A stretch of 64,000 bases of DNA from Nannocystis sp. (GTDB lineage Bacteria; Myxococcota_A; Polyangia; Nannocystales; Nannocystaceae): positions 434,001 to 498,000 of the forward strand of contig NZ_JADJNN010000004.1 of the NCBI RefSeq assembly GCF_016714285.1, given 5' to 3'. Shown here piece by piece: positions 31,347 through 40,688 of the stretch. A model generated the notes under the pieces. That model worked only from the letters and a program-made list of their open reading frames with translations. It was not told the origin of the DNA and did no database searches. A program made the translations under genes and the position numbers. Position 1 is the first letter of the stretch, and every line of letters begins with the position of its first letter.

Positions 31347-32756
31347 ATGGAGATCAAGCACTGGGCAGCCACCGACGTGGGACGTAAGCGGTCCCAGAAC
31401 GAGGATAACTTCCTCATCGACAAGAACCTCAACCTCTACGTCGTCGCCGACGGCATGGGAGGTCACGCGTCCGGCGAAGTGGCCAGCGCGATCGCCGTGC
31501 ACACGATCCGCGACGTCGTGTTCACCGAACGCGACCTGCTGAGCACCGCCGACGTCGATGGCACGGGCCAGATGGAGCTGGTGGCGCTGCTCGAGTACGC
31601 GGTCCACAGCGCCTCGGCACGCATCTTCCACAAGGCCCAGCAGGAGCCCGAGAAGCGCGGCATGGGCACCACCGTGGTGGCGCTGCTCACGATCGGCGCC
31701 CGCGGATTTATCGCCTACGTCGGTGACAGCCGCATCTACCTCAGCCGCAACGGCGTGGTCTACCCGCTGACGGAGGACCACAGCCTGATGAACGAGCTCA
31801 TCCGCAGCGGCAAGGTCCGCGCCGACGAGTTCGCCGTCAGCCCCTACGCCAACTTCAAGAACGCGATGACGCGGGCGGTCGGCGTCTACGAGATGGTCGA
31901 GGTCGACATCCTCGACTTCGAGATCCTGCCCGGCGACGCGTTCCTGCTCTGCTCCGACGGCCTCTACGATTACCTCGACGACGCCGAGATCGCCAGCAAC
32001 CTGGCCCTGACCAACATCGAGGAGATCCCCGGACGCTTCATCGATCTGGCCAACAGCCGCGGCGGCAAGGACAACATCACGGCGCTGGTCGTCCAGGTCT
32101 CGCACGACGAGAGCTCGGCCAGCCGCGCCGCCCAGCTCAACTTCACGGTCGAGACGCTGCGCCGGATCCCGCTGATGGACCAGCTCTCGTACCAGCAGCT
32201 GGTCAAGATCATGAACATCGCGCGCATGCAGCAGTGCCGGATCGGCGAGGTGCTGTGCCGCGAGGGCAGCAGCGGCGGCGACCTCTACGCCGTGCTCGAG
32301 GGCGCCGTCACCCTCTCGCGCGGCGGCACCACGATCGCCACGATCCACGCCGGCCAGTGCTTTGGCGAGACCGACCTCATCGCCGGCGACATCTCGCGCG
32401 CCACCGCGATCTCGGACAAGACCGGCAAGCTGCTGAAGATCGCCCGCCGCGACATCCTCGAGATCCTCCGCCGCGATCAGGCGCTCGCCTCCAAGCTGCT
32501 GTGGAACCTCGCCAGCGAGCTCGGCAAGCGCCTAGAGGACGCCCAGATCCAGCTGAGCAAGACCCTCGGCGAGGACAAGACCATGGTCGTCGACATCGAC
32601 GAGGCGATGGACACCCCGGACAACGTCGAGGACACCAACCCCCGCGGCGTCGTCGTCATCCCCAAGCTCACCACATCGCGCCAGAAGACCACCGGCGAGC
32701 CCGAGATCGTCGAGGAGATCGACGACTTCGAGGACGTACTCGATGAAGGCGGCTGA
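31347..32756 (+). CDS. PP2C-type Ser/Thr phosphatase fused to a cyclic-nucleotide-binding domain
   Basis: 469 residues. The N-terminal PP2C domain has DVGRKRSQNED (10-20), ADGMGGHASGE (metal Asp35-Gly36), GMGTTVVALL, YVGDSRIYL, LTEDHSL, LLCSDGLYD and GGKDNITALVV, so all metal-binding Asp are present. Residues about 275-390 form a cNMP-binding fold with GEVLCREGSSGGDLYAVLEGAV and the phosphate cassette CFGETDLIAGDISRATA, which keeps the family Glu and Arg. An acidic tail follows. It dephosphorylates Ser/Thr proteins, probably under control of a cyclic nucleotide. Its end overlaps the cytidine deaminase start by 14 nt, and a WD40 kinase follows, giving a phosphatase-kinase operon. Confidence 0.9.
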   Translation: MEIKHWAATDVGRKRSQNEDNFLIDKNLNLYVVADGMGGHASGEVASAIAVHTIRDVVFTERDLLSTADVDGTGQMELVALLEYAVHSASARIFHKAQQEPEKRGMGTTVVALLTIGARGFIAYVGDSRIYLSRNGVVYPLTEDHSLMNELIRSGKVRADEFAVSPYANFKNAMTRAVGVYEMVEVDILDFEILPGDAFLLCSDGLYDYLDDAEIASNLALTNIEEIPGRFIDLANSRGGKDNITALVVQVSHDESSASRAAQLNFTVETLRRIPLMDQLSYQQLVKIMNIARMQQCRIGEVLCREGSSGGDLYAVLEGAVTLSRGGTTIATIHAGQCFGETDLIAGDISRATAISDKTGKLLKIARRDILEILRRDQALASKLLWNLASELGKRLEDAQIQLSKTLGEDKTMVVDIDEAMDTPDNVEDTNPRGVVVIPKLTTSRQKTTGEPEIVEEIDDFEDVLDEGG

Positions 32757-33156
32757 GCCCCATCCCCGCGAGGCCGAGCTGCTGGCCGCGGCCGCCGAGG
32801 CCCGCGCGGGCGCGCTGTGCCCCTTCAGCAAGTTCCCCGTGGGCGCCGCGATCCTCGACGGCGCGGGTCGGGTGTGGACCGGCGCCAACGTCGAGAACGC
32901 CAGCTACACCCTCGGCCTCTGCGCCGAGCGGGTCGCCCTGTTCTACGCGCTGGCCCACGGCGCCCGCGACATCCAGCACGTGGCCATCGTCACCGGCGCC
33001 GCGGCGCCGAGCAGCCCCTGCGGCGCCTGCCGCCAGATCCTGTTCGAGTTCGCCGCCGCCGCGACCGTCTCGAGCGCAGTGCCGGATGGCCAGCTGCTGC
33101 GCACCAGCGTGCGCGAGCTGCTCCCCCACGGCTTCGACGCCTCGTCGCTGACCTAA
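32743..33156 (+). CDS. cdd: Cytidine deaminase
   Basis: 137 residues. It hydrolyses cytidine and deoxycytidine to uridine and deoxyuridine. The zinc site is complete: NASYTLGLCAERVA gives the first Cys ligand with the catalytic Glu, and SPCGACRQ gives the other two Cys. The substrate segment FPVGAAI and the GANVENAS motif are also present. Length matches the small homotetrameric type. It is wedged between the phosphatase and kinase genes: 14-nt overlap upstream and 6 nt to the next ATG, so it is translated from the same message. Confidence 0.92.
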   Translation: MKAAEPHPREAELLAAAAEARAGALCPFSKFPVGAAILDGAGRVWTGANVENASYTLGLCAERVALFYALAHGARDIQHVAIVTGAAAPSSPCGACRQILFEFAAAATVSSAVPDGQLLRTSVRELLPHGFDASSLT

Positions 33157-33162
33157 GAAGTC

Positions 33163-36100
33163 ATGTCGCTCCCAGGTCGCGTGTCTATCGGCGACGGCCT
33201 GGACGCCGGCCTGGGCGACGGTCAGGCCACTGGCCTCGGCACCGGCCTGGGCGACGGCCTGGCCACGCGGGACACGCTGCCGAGCCCCGAGCTCGAGCAC
33301 GCGACCCCACCCGCGACATTGCCAGGCGACGACGACCTGTCCCCGGGGACAGATGAGTCCGCGCGCCTGCCGATCACCGGCCGCGGCAGCTACGAGATCG
33401 CCGGCAAGTTCGCCCAGGGCGGCATCGGACGGATCCTCCGCGCCCACGACCCGGTGCTCGGCCGCACCGTCGCGCTCAAGGAGCTGCTGGTCGCCGGGCG
33501 CCGCACCGACGAGCGTCGCTTCGTCCGCGAGGTGCTGTTGACGGCGCGCCTGCAGCACCCCGGCATCGTGCCCGTGTACGCCGCCGGACGCTGGCCCTCG
33601 GGCGAGCCCTTCTACGCGATGAAGCTGGTCTCGGGCCGCTCCTTCGACCGCGTCATCGCCGAGGCGCACGACCTCCCGGCCCGGCTCGCGCTGCTGCCCC
33701 ACGTGCTGGCGATCGCCGAGACCCTCGCCTTCGCGCACGCGCAGGGCATCATCCACCGCGACCTCAAGCCGGGCAACGTGCTGGTCGGCGAGTTCGGCGA
33801 GACCGTCGTGATCGACTGGGGCCTGGCCAAGCAGATCGACGAGCCCGACGACGAGCCGGGCGAGGCCGGGCCCGAGCCCGCGAGCGCCGGGGAGCTGACC
33901 CGCGTCGGCTCGGTGGTCGGCACCCCCGGCTTCATGTCCCCGGAGCAGGCCACCGGCGCGCCGGTCGACGCCCGCAGCGACGTCTACGCGCTCGGCGTGA
34001 TCCTCTACCAGACCCTCAGCGGCAAGCTCCCGCACGACGCCGACAACGCCGCCGAGCTGCTCTACAAGGCCGTCTACGACGATCCGGTCCCGCTGCTGCG
34101 GCGCGAGCCGCAGGCGCCGGAGGAGCTCGCCGCGATCGCCGACAAGGCGATGGCCCGCGATCCCGCCGCGCGCTACCCGACCGCGAAGGCGATGGCCGAC
34201 GACCTGCGCCGCTTCCAGACCGGACAGATCGTCGGCGCCCACCGCTACACCGCGTGGGAGCTGCTCCGGCGGCTGCTCCGGCGCTACCGCGCGCCGCTGG
34301 CGGTGGCCGCGGTGGCGCTGCTCATCGTGGTGATCACGGCGAGCGTCAGCTACCGCAGCGTCACGACCCAGCGCGACCTCGCCGTGATCGCTGAGCGTGA
34401 GGCCCGCGCCGCCGAAGCTGAGGCGCTGCAGGCCCGCAACGACGCCGTCACCGCGCGCAACGACGCCGTCGTGCGGGCCGACGACCTCGCGCTCGCGCAG
34501 GCCCAGCTGCGCATCGACAGCGACCCGGTGCTGGTGCTCGACCTGCTGCATCGAACCTCGCCCGGGGCCGACTGGCGGCGGATCCGTCAGATCGCCGCGG
34601 CGATCGAGCAGCGCGGCATCCCGACCGTGCTCTACGGGCACGAGGCCTCGATCAGCCGCGCCGTGTTCTCCCCCGACAGCAAGCGCCTCGCGACCACCAG
34701 CGACGACTGCACCCTGCGCGTGTGGAACCTGGCCGATCGGACATCCCGGGCCTACTTCGGCCACAGCGACGAGGTGTGGCGCGCCGCCTGGTCGCCCGAC
34801 CAGCGCCGGGTCGCGACCACCAGCCGCGACGCCACCGTGCGCGTGTGGGACCTCGAGACCGGCGCGGCGCAGGTGCTGGTCGGCCACCGCTCGGGCATCC
34901 GCAACGTCTCGTTCTCGGGTGACGGGCGCACGCTCTACTCGGTCGACGACAGCCGCGGCCTGTTTCGCTGGGACCTCGCCAGCGGCACCAGCGAGGTCCT
35001 CGATCGTTGCATCGGCAGCGCCTTCCCGTGGGACGAGCGCCAGATCTCGTGCATCGCCGAGGACCCGAGCGAGGTGCACGTGCACGACCTGCGCAGCGGC
35101 AAGCTCGAGCGCTACCGCAGCGACGGCCCGCCGCTGGGTCGCATCGGCGCGACCTCGCCGGACGGCCGCTGGATCGCCGCCGGCGGCGCGCACGATGCGA
35201 CCGTGCTCCTGTGGGACCGGCACAGCGGCGCGGCGCGGCGGCTCTCGATGCCGACGGTGGTCCCGGGCGAGCCGCGAGAGATCCGCTTCTCCGCGGATTC
35301 CCGGCGCATGCTCGTGCCCACCGCCCAGACGGTGCTCGCTGTCCACGATCTGGTGGCCGACACCGTCGTCGAGCTGCAGCCACACAAGGGCTACACCCGC
35401 CGCGCCGTGTTCTCACCGGATGGCGCCCAGATCGCCTCCGTGGGCGGCGACATCGGGGTCAAGCTCTCCGACCCCGACAAGCTCGACGAGCGCAGCCTCG
35501 CGGGCGCCCAGGCGCTCATGATCGACGTCCAATTCTCGCGCGATGGCACCTACCTCGCCACCGCCGGCAATGATCCGCGGGTGTTCCTGTGGACCGCGAG
35601 CGAGCAGCGCGGCGATCGCTGGCGCATGCCGGGCGGCGCGGAGGCCGTGCGCCTCGCCGACGCGCCTGCGGCCGACGAGGTCCTGATCAACCGCGGTGAG
35701 GCCCTCGTCGTGCTCGACACGGCGACGCTCCAGGCCCGCCTGCAGCTCAAGCTTTCGGGCGCCCTCGACGACCTCGCGCTGGCGCCCGACGCGAGCGTGG
35801 CGATCGGCCGCCGCGGCCTCGAGTTGTCCGCCTGGGACGCCCGCAGCGGCGCCCTGTTGCACAGCTACCGCGTCCCGCCGAGCGACGGCCTCTGCCACCT
35901 CGGCCGCGGCCTGCCGGACCCGTTGCAGGTGCTGCTCATCTGCGCCGAGGGCGTCCACACCGTCGATCTCCGCGATGGTACACGCGTCGATCTGGTGGCC
36001 GCGCTCGCGGCCCGAGCCGCCTTCGTGGCGACCAGCGGCGAGCTGGTGATCGGCGGCAAGGCGGGGCGCCTGGTGGTCCGAACGCCCCGGGGCGGCCCCA

Positions 36101-36867
36101 TGCGGGAGATCCACAACTACCACGGCCCCGTGCACACGATCGTGGCGGTGCCCGGGCAGCGCCAGGTCGTCGTCAGCAGCGATCGCATCGCCGAGGTGTG
36201 GGACCTTGAGCAAGGGCGCCGCTGGCCGCTGCCCGGGCATTCCCTCAACCTCAGCGTGATCGCCGTCTCCGGCGACGGCCGGCGGGTCGCCACGATCAGC
36301 CGCGACAACCTGGTCCGCGTGTTCGAGCGCGAGACCGGCGCCCTGCAGCAGACCCTCGCGCCGCGGGTGCCGCTCGGCAACATCGCCAGCCTGTCGCCGG
36401 ACGGCGAGCGCCTGGTCATCAGCACCCACGACCATCGCCTGCTGCTGTGGGACCTCGCCGCCGGGCCCGAGGCGCTGCTCGAGCCGCGCGAGCTCGCGGG
36501 TCACCGCGCACAGGTGTTCGTGCTGCGCTTCGCGGCCGACGGCGCCAGCGTGATCTCGGTCGACTTCGACGGGCGGGCGATCCGCTGGGCCGACGACCTC
36601 CCGCGCGACCGCGAGGGCGTGCGCCGCTGGGTCGCCGGGCGCCACGACCCGCGCATCACAAGGCCGACCAGCCGCAACGGCTGCACGCCGGCGCCCGATG
36701 ACCTGTCCTCGGGGACAGCCCCCGCGCCGACGCCGGACGACCTGTCCCGAGCGACAGCCCCCGCGCCGACGCCGAGCGACCTGTCCCGAGAGACAGCCCC
36801 CGCGCCGACGCCGGACGACCTGTCCTCCGGGACAGCCCCACCCCGTGCGGATGGTCCGGCGCCCTGA
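33163..36867 (+). CDS. Ser/Thr protein kinase with WD40 propeller
   Basis: 1234 residues. A Gly/Asp-rich N-terminus with one palindrome-encoded DLSPGT is followed by a kinase domain (about 76-350): FAQGGIGRILRAHD, VALKELL, HRDLKPGNV, and DWGLAK in place of DFG, a variant common in planctomycete and myxobacterial kinases. A transmembrane helix (about 380-400, VAAVALLIVVITASV) and a coiled coil (EREARAAEAEALQARNDAV) precede 12-14 WD40-like repeats (GHEASISRAVFSPDSKRLATTS, VRVWDLETG and so on), probably two propellers. The last 50 residues are four PAPTPDDLSSGTA repeats. The kinase faces inside and the propeller outside. Third gene of the operon with the PP2C phosphatase. Confidence 0.9.
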   Translation: MSLPGRVSIGDGLDAGLGDGQATGLGTGLGDGLATRDTLPSPELEHATPPATLPGDDDLSPGTDESARLPITGRGSYEIAGKFAQGGIGRILRAHDPVLGRTVALKELLVAGRRTDERRFVREVLLTARLQHPGIVPVYAAGRWPSGEPFYAMKLVSGRSFDRVIAEAHDLPARLALLPHVLAIAETLAFAHAQGIIHRDLKPGNVLVGEFGETVVIDWGLAKQIDEPDDEPGEAGPEPASAGELTRVGSVVGTPGFMSPEQATGAPVDARSDVYALGVILYQTLSGKLPHDADNAAELLYKAVYDDPVPLLRREPQAPEELAAIADKAMARDPAARYPTAKAMADDLRRFQTGQIVGAHRYTAWELLRRLLRRYRAPLAVAAVALLIVVITASVSYRSVTTQRDLAVIAEREARAAEAEALQARNDAVTARNDAVVRADDLALAQAQLRIDSDPVLVLDLLHRTSPGADWRRIRQIAAAIEQRGIPTVLYGHEASISRAVFSPDSKRLATTSDDCTLRVWNLADRTSRAYFGHSDEVWRAAWSPDQRRVATTSRDATVRVWDLETGAAQVLVGHRSGIRNVSFSGDGRTLYSVDDSRGLFRWDLASGTSEVLDRCIGSAFPWDERQISCIAEDPSEVHVHDLRSGKLERYRSDGPPLGRIGATSPDGRWIAAGGAHDATVLLWDRHSGAARRLSMPTVVPGEPREIRFSADSRRMLVPTAQTVLAVHDLVADTVVELQPHKGYTRRAVFSPDGAQIASVGGDIGVKLSDPDKLDERSLAGAQALMIDVQFSRDGTYLATAGNDPRVFLWTASEQRGDRWRMPGGAEAVRLADAPAADEVLINRGEALVVLDTATLQARLQLKLSGALDDLALAPDASVAIGRRGLELSAWDARSGALLHSYRVPPSDGLCHLGRGLPDPLQVLLICAEGVHTVDLRDGTRVDLVAALAARAAFVATSGELVIGGKAGRLVVRTPRGGPMREIHNYHGPVHTIVAVPGQRQVVVSSDRIAEVWDLEQGRRWPLPGHSLNLSVIAVSGDGRRVATISRDNLVRVFERETGALQQTLAPRVPLGNIASLSPDGERLVISTHDHRLLLWDLAAGPEALLEPRELAGHRAQVFVLRFAADGASVISVDFDGRAIRWADDLPRDREGVRRWVAGRHDPRITRPTSRNGCTPAPDDLSSGTAPAPTPDDLSRATAPAPTPSDLSRETAPAPTPDDLSSGTAPPRADGPAP
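33337..33352. repeat. Palindromic repeat, single perfect copy
   Basis: CTGTCCCCGGGGACAG encodes DLSPGT in the N-terminal linker of the WD40 kinase. Confidence 0.85.
36703..36835. repeat. Palindromic repeat array, four copies (39-bp spacing)
   Basis: Copies at 36703, 36742, 36781 and 36820, spaced exactly 39 bp, encode the 13-residue PAPTPDDLSSGTA-type units that form the C-terminal tail of the WD40 kinase. Individual copies differ at the centre (TCGG, CGAG, TCCG), while the CTGTCC and GACAG arms are kept. Confidence 0.9.
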
Positions 36868-36883
36868 ACTTCCGCGGCCGCGC

Positions 36884-39637
36884 TCAGCCGCCGAGGCGCG
36901 CGCGCGTGCGCCCCAGCTTCTCGATGTCGACGCGGATCTCGGCGAGGCGGGCCTCGTCCTTGGCGATCACCTCGGGCGGGGCCTTGGCGCGGAAGCCGGC
37001 GTTGTCCAGCTTCCTGGCCAGGCTATCGCCCTCCTTGCCCAGCTTCTCGAGGTCCTTGCCGATGCGCACGCGCTCGGCCGCGAGGTCGACCAGGCCGATG
37101 AGCGGCAGCACGACCTCGACGCCGCGGACCACCGCGCTGCCCGACTCGCGCGGCACCTCGGCGGCCTCGACCACGCGCAGCGACTGCAGGCGGGCGAGGT
37201 GGACCACGCAGGCCTGCATGCGCAGCACCCGGGCCTGCGCGGCCGGGTCCTCGGCGCGCAGCAGGATCTCGACCCGCTGCGCCGGCGGCAGCTTGAACTC
37301 GGCCTTGAGCATGCGGGTCGCGGTGACCACCTCGATGATCGCCGCCATGTCCTCGCGGGCCGCCTGCACGCCGCTGTCAGCCAGCAGCGCGCCCGCGCCG
37401 GGCACCGGCCCGGCCATGGTCAGCGGCGCCCCGGCGGCGTCGCGCGTCAGGACCCGCGGGTAGGCGGCGAGCATCAGGCTGTCGCCCTCGCCGGCCGGCC
37501 GCGGCAGCGTCTGCCACAGCGCCTCGCTGATGAACGGCGTGATCGGGTGCAGCGTGCGCAGCACCAGGTCGAACACGGTGGCCAGGGTGCCCTGGGCGGC
37601 GCGGCGCAGCGGATCGGCCGCGTCGCCGCGCAGGCTCAGCTTGGCCGCCTCAAGGTACCAGTCGCATAGCTCGTACCACACGAACTGGTAGATCGCGTGG
37701 GCCGCGAGATCGAGGCGGTAGCTGGCCAGCAGCTCGCCGACCTGGATCGCCGTCTCGAGCGCGCGCGCGAGGATCCAGCGGTCGGCGGTGGCCAGCGCCG
37801 AGACGTCGCCCCGATCGATCACCGCTGCACGCCAGCTAGCCAGCTCGGCCGCGTCGAAGTCCTCGAGGTTCATGCCCGCGAAGCGGACCGCGTTCCACAG
37901 CTTGTTGCAGAAGTTGCGGTAGCCCTCGACGCGCGCCCGGCTAAAGATGATGCCCTGGTCCTGCCCGGCCATCGTCGCCAGGTAGAAGCGCAGCGAGTCG
38001 GCGCCGTACTGATCAATCAGCTCGATCGGGTCGACGACGTTGCCGCGCGTCTTCGACATCTTCTTGCCGTCCTCGCCGAGCACCATGCTGTGCAGGAACA
38101 CGGTCTTGAACGGCACCTCGCCGGTGAAGTGCAGGCCGAGCATCATCATGCGAGCGACCCAGAAGAACAGGATGTCCCAGCCGGTCTCCATCAGGTCGGT
38201 CGGGTAGAAGCGCTGCAGGTCGGCGGTCTTCTCCGGCCAGCCGAGCGTGGTGAGCGGCCACAGGCCCGACGAGAACCAGGTGTCGAGCACGTCGTTGTCC
38301 TGCGCGATCGCGGCCGAGCCGCAGTGCTGGCATGCGCTCGGGTCCTCGCGGCCGACCGTGATGCCCTTGCACGCCGCGCAGTGCCACGCCGGGACGCGGT
38401 GGCCCCACCACAGCTGACGCGAGATGCACCAGTCCTGGATGCTCTCCATCCAGCGGTAGTAGTCGGCCGTGCGGTGCTCCGGGAGGATCCGCGTGCGCCC
38501 GTCCTTCACCGCCGCCAGCGCCTTCGCGGCCAGCGGCGCGGTGCTCACGAACCACTGGTCCGAGGGCAGCGGCTCGCAGACCACGCCGGTGCGCTGCGAC
38601 ACGCCGAGGTTCAGCTTGTGCGGCTCCACCTTCACCAGCGCCCCGGCGGCCTCGAGCGCCGCGACCACGGCGGTGCGCGCCGCGGCCACGGAGAGCCCGC
38701 GGAACGCCTCCGGCGCGTTCGCGTTCATGTTGCCGTCGAAGCCGATGACCGTGATCACCGCCAACTCGTGGCGCTTGCCGGTCTTGAAGTCGTTGAAGTC
38801 GTGGGCCGGCGTGACCTTCACCGCGCCTGTCCCGAAGGTCATGTCGACCAGGATCGCGTCGCCCACGATCGGCACCCGCCGACCGGTCAGGGGCAGGATC
38901 ACGTGGCGGCCGATCAGGTGCTGGTAGCGCGGGTCGTCCGGGTGCACGGCCACGCCGCTGTCGCCGAGCATCGTCTCCGGGCGCGTGGTCGCGACCACCA
39001 GCCGCTCGTCGCTGCCCTCGACCGGGTAGGCGAGGTGCCACAGGAAGCCGTCGACCTCCTTGTGCTCCACCTCGAGGTCGCTGAGCGCCGTCTGGCTCGC
39101 GTGGTCCCAATTGATCAGGCGGTAGGCGCGGTAGATGAGGCCGTCCTCGTGCAGGCGACAGAACGCCTCGCGGACCGCCCGCGACGACACCTCGTCCATC
39201 GTGAAGCGGTCGCGCGACCAGTCGAGCGAGGCCCCGAGCGCCGCGTGCTGGGTGTCGATGATCCCGCCGTGGCGCTCCTTCCACTGCCAGGTGCGGGCCA
39301 GGAACGCCTCGCGGCCGATGCCCTGGCGCGTCTTGCCCTCCTTCGCCAGGTCGCGCTCGACCATCACCTGCGTGGCGATGCCGGCGTGGTCGGTGCCCGG
39401 CAGCCACAGGGCCGCGTCGCCGGCCATACGGTGCCAGCGGACGTACGCGTCCTCGATCGTCGCCGTCAACGCGTGGCCCATGTGCAGGCGCCCGGTGACG
39501 TTGGGCGGCGGCAGGACCACGGTGAAGGTCGGCTGACCCGCGTCCGCGGCGGGCTTGAACTGACCGGCGTCGCGCCAGCCCTCGTACAGTCGAGTCTCGA
39601 CCGCCTTGGGATCGTAGACAGTGCGGAGCGGTTCCAT
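36884..39637 (-). CDS. valS: Valyl-tRNA synthetase
   Basis: 917 residues from the ATG at 39637, with GAGG 7 nt upstream; an in-frame ATG two codons earlier is less well placed. It charges tRNA-Val. Class I signatures: PPPNVTGRLHMGHAL (HIGH motif as HMGH), the editing domain with VVATTRPETMLGDSGVAVHPDD, a zinc-type insert (WHCAACKGITVGREDPSACQHCG), GKKMSKTRGNVVDP (KMSKS), an anticodon-binding domain and the C-terminal coiled-coil arm (ERVRIGKDLEKLGKEGDSLARKLDN). Length is normal. It converges with the WD40 kinase 16 bp away. The response-regulator gene upstream is separated from it by a strong terminator. Confidence 0.97.
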   Translation of the reverse strand: MEPLRTVYDPKAVETRLYEGWRDAGQFKPAADAGQPTFTVVLPPPNVTGRLHMGHALTATIEDAYVRWHRMAGDAALWLPGTDHAGIATQVMVERDLAKEGKTRQGIGREAFLARTWQWKERHGGIIDTQHAALGASLDWSRDRFTMDEVSSRAVREAFCRLHEDGLIYRAYRLINWDHASQTALSDLEVEHKEVDGFLWHLAYPVEGSDERLVVATTRPETMLGDSGVAVHPDDPRYQHLIGRHVILPLTGRRVPIVGDAILVDMTFGTGAVKVTPAHDFNDFKTGKRHELAVITVIGFDGNMNANAPEAFRGLSVAAARTAVVAALEAAGALVKVEPHKLNLGVSQRTGVVCEPLPSDQWFVSTAPLAAKALAAVKDGRTRILPEHRTADYYRWMESIQDWCISRQLWWGHRVPAWHCAACKGITVGREDPSACQHCGSAAIAQDNDVLDTWFSSGLWPLTTLGWPEKTADLQRFYPTDLMETGWDILFFWVARMMMLGLHFTGEVPFKTVFLHSMVLGEDGKKMSKTRGNVVDPIELIDQYGADSLRFYLATMAGQDQGIIFSRARVEGYRNFCNKLWNAVRFAGMNLEDFDAAELASWRAAVIDRGDVSALATADRWILARALETAIQVGELLASYRLDLAAHAIYQFVWYELCDWYLEAAKLSLRGDAADPLRRAAQGTLATVFDLVLRTLHPITPFISEALWQTLPRPAGEGDSLMLAAYPRVLTRDAAGAPLTMAGPVPGAGALLADSGVQAAREDMAAIIEVVTATRMLKAEFKLPPAQRVEILLRAEDPAAQARVLRMQACVVHLARLQSLRVVEAAEVPRESGSAVVRGVEVVLPLIGLVDLAAERVRIGKDLEKLGKEGDSLARKLDNAGFRAKAPPEVIAKDEARLAEIRVDIEKLGRTRARLGG

Positions 39638-39675
39638 GCGCATTCCTCGAGCGTTCTTTATCAGGGCCGAAGGCC

Positions 39676-39719
39676 AAAAAAAATACAGGACGCCAGGCCT
39701 CGTCGACCCGCGTCCCGTA
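39676..39719 (-). terminator. Rho-independent terminator (or valS leader attenuator)
   Basis: On the minus strand a 10-bp stem (TACGGGACGC with GCGTCCTGTA, one G-T pair) and a 16-nt loop are followed directly by T8 (39676-39683). It lies 71 bases after the response-regulator stop and 38 bases before the valS ATG. It most likely ends the response-regulator message. Its closeness to valS also allows a leader-attenuation role. No T-box sequence is visible. Confidence 0.75.
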
Positions 39720-39789
39720 CGTGCAGCAGCAATGAAGGCGGCTCTCGCCTCGCCCCTGCGGCGAGCCTGAGGCGGCCCAGCGCCGAGCG

Positions 39790-40659
39790 CTACGCCTTGC
39801 TCTTCAACGCCTGCTCGGCCAGGTCGGGGACAACCTCCCACACGACCTGCTCGACGACATCACGACTGAGGGCGAGGAGCGCCTCGACGGCCCGCGGGTC
39901 GAGACCCGAGGCGGCACCACCCGCGGCTTGCAGGCGCTTGAGCATGCCCGGGGTGGCCGAGCCGGCAGAGGTGAAGGGGATCGGGACAGCGATCGGGATC
40001 TTGTTGGCCATGTCTTCCACCGAGGTGAAGGCTGCGGGCAGGCGCGAACCCTGACCGGAATGCGAGGGTGCGACGGAGGCGGCGGCCGGCTTGGCCGGGG
40101 AAGTGGGTGCGAGCTTGGGGATCGGCGCCGCGACGGGCTGGGCCGGACGCACGGCCTGAGCCGGCTGCGCGGGCTGGGCCGCTGCCACTGGCGGAGCCGC
40201 GATCGGAGCCGCGACGGGCCGCGCCTGCGGGGTCGCGGCGGCGGCAGCGGGCTGGCGCGCGGGCGCGGCCTTGCTGACGACCGCCTTGCCGGACACCAGC
40301 GCGTTGACCTTCTCCATCAGCTCCTGCGTGTCGAAGGGCTTGGTCATCGCACCGTTGGCGCCGCTGGCCTGGACCTGGGCCTCGTCGATGCCGGTCTGGT
40401 TCGAGACCAGGATGAGCACCGGGATGTGGGCCGTCTCGGGATCGGCGCGCAGCTGGCGGGCGACCTCGTAACCGGACGGCTCCCCGGCCGCGAGCACCGA
40501 ATCGACGATCAGCACGTCGGCCGGCATCTGCTTGGCGCGCGCGACGGCCTCCGACCCCTTGCTCACGGCGACCACTTCGCAGTCCTCGGCCGCGAAGGTG
40601 ATCTTGATGGCCAGGCGCATGGTCTTGCTGTCGTCGATCGCTAGGATCTTGGTCGGCAT
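39790..40659 (-). CDS. Single-domain response regulator with Pro/Ala linker and C-terminal helical motif
   Basis: 289 residues; the ATG at 40659 has AAGGAG at good spacing. The CheY-like receiver (1-125) has the acidic pair in AIDDSKTMR, phospho-acceptor Asp in VLIVDSVLA, and Lys in MTKPFD. A Pro/Ala-rich linker (about 130-215) leads to a C-terminal helix with SRDVVEQVVWEVVPDLAEQALKSKA, a motif seen at the end of many deltaproteobacterial response regulators. No DNA-binding or enzymatic output domain, so it probably acts by protein contacts, perhaps in motility or polarity. No partner kinase is nearby. Divergent from the methyltransferase, with the two starts 29 bp apart. Confidence 0.85.
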   Translation of the reverse strand: MPTKILAIDDSKTMRLAIKITFAAEDCEVVAVSKGSEAVARAKQMPADVLIVDSVLAAGEPSGYEVARQLRADPETAHIPVLILVSNQTGIDEAQVQASGANGAMTKPFDTQELMEKVNALVSGKAVVSKAAPARQPAAAAATPQARPVAAPIAAPPVAAAQPAQPAQAVRPAQPVAAPIPKLAPTSPAKPAAASVAPSHSGQGSRLPAAFTSVEDMANKIPIAVPIPFTSAGSATPGMLKRLQAAGGAASGLDPRAVEALLALSRDVVEQVVWEVVPDLAEQALKSKA

Positions 40660-40688
40660 CGAGGCTCCTTCGAGGCAGCAGGGGTACC

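Noticed and set aside
38820..38845. cctgtcccgaaggtcatgtc in valS as a palindrome copy.
   Set aside because: It encodes the conserved MTFGTGAVKVTPAHD of ValS and is not a good dyad.
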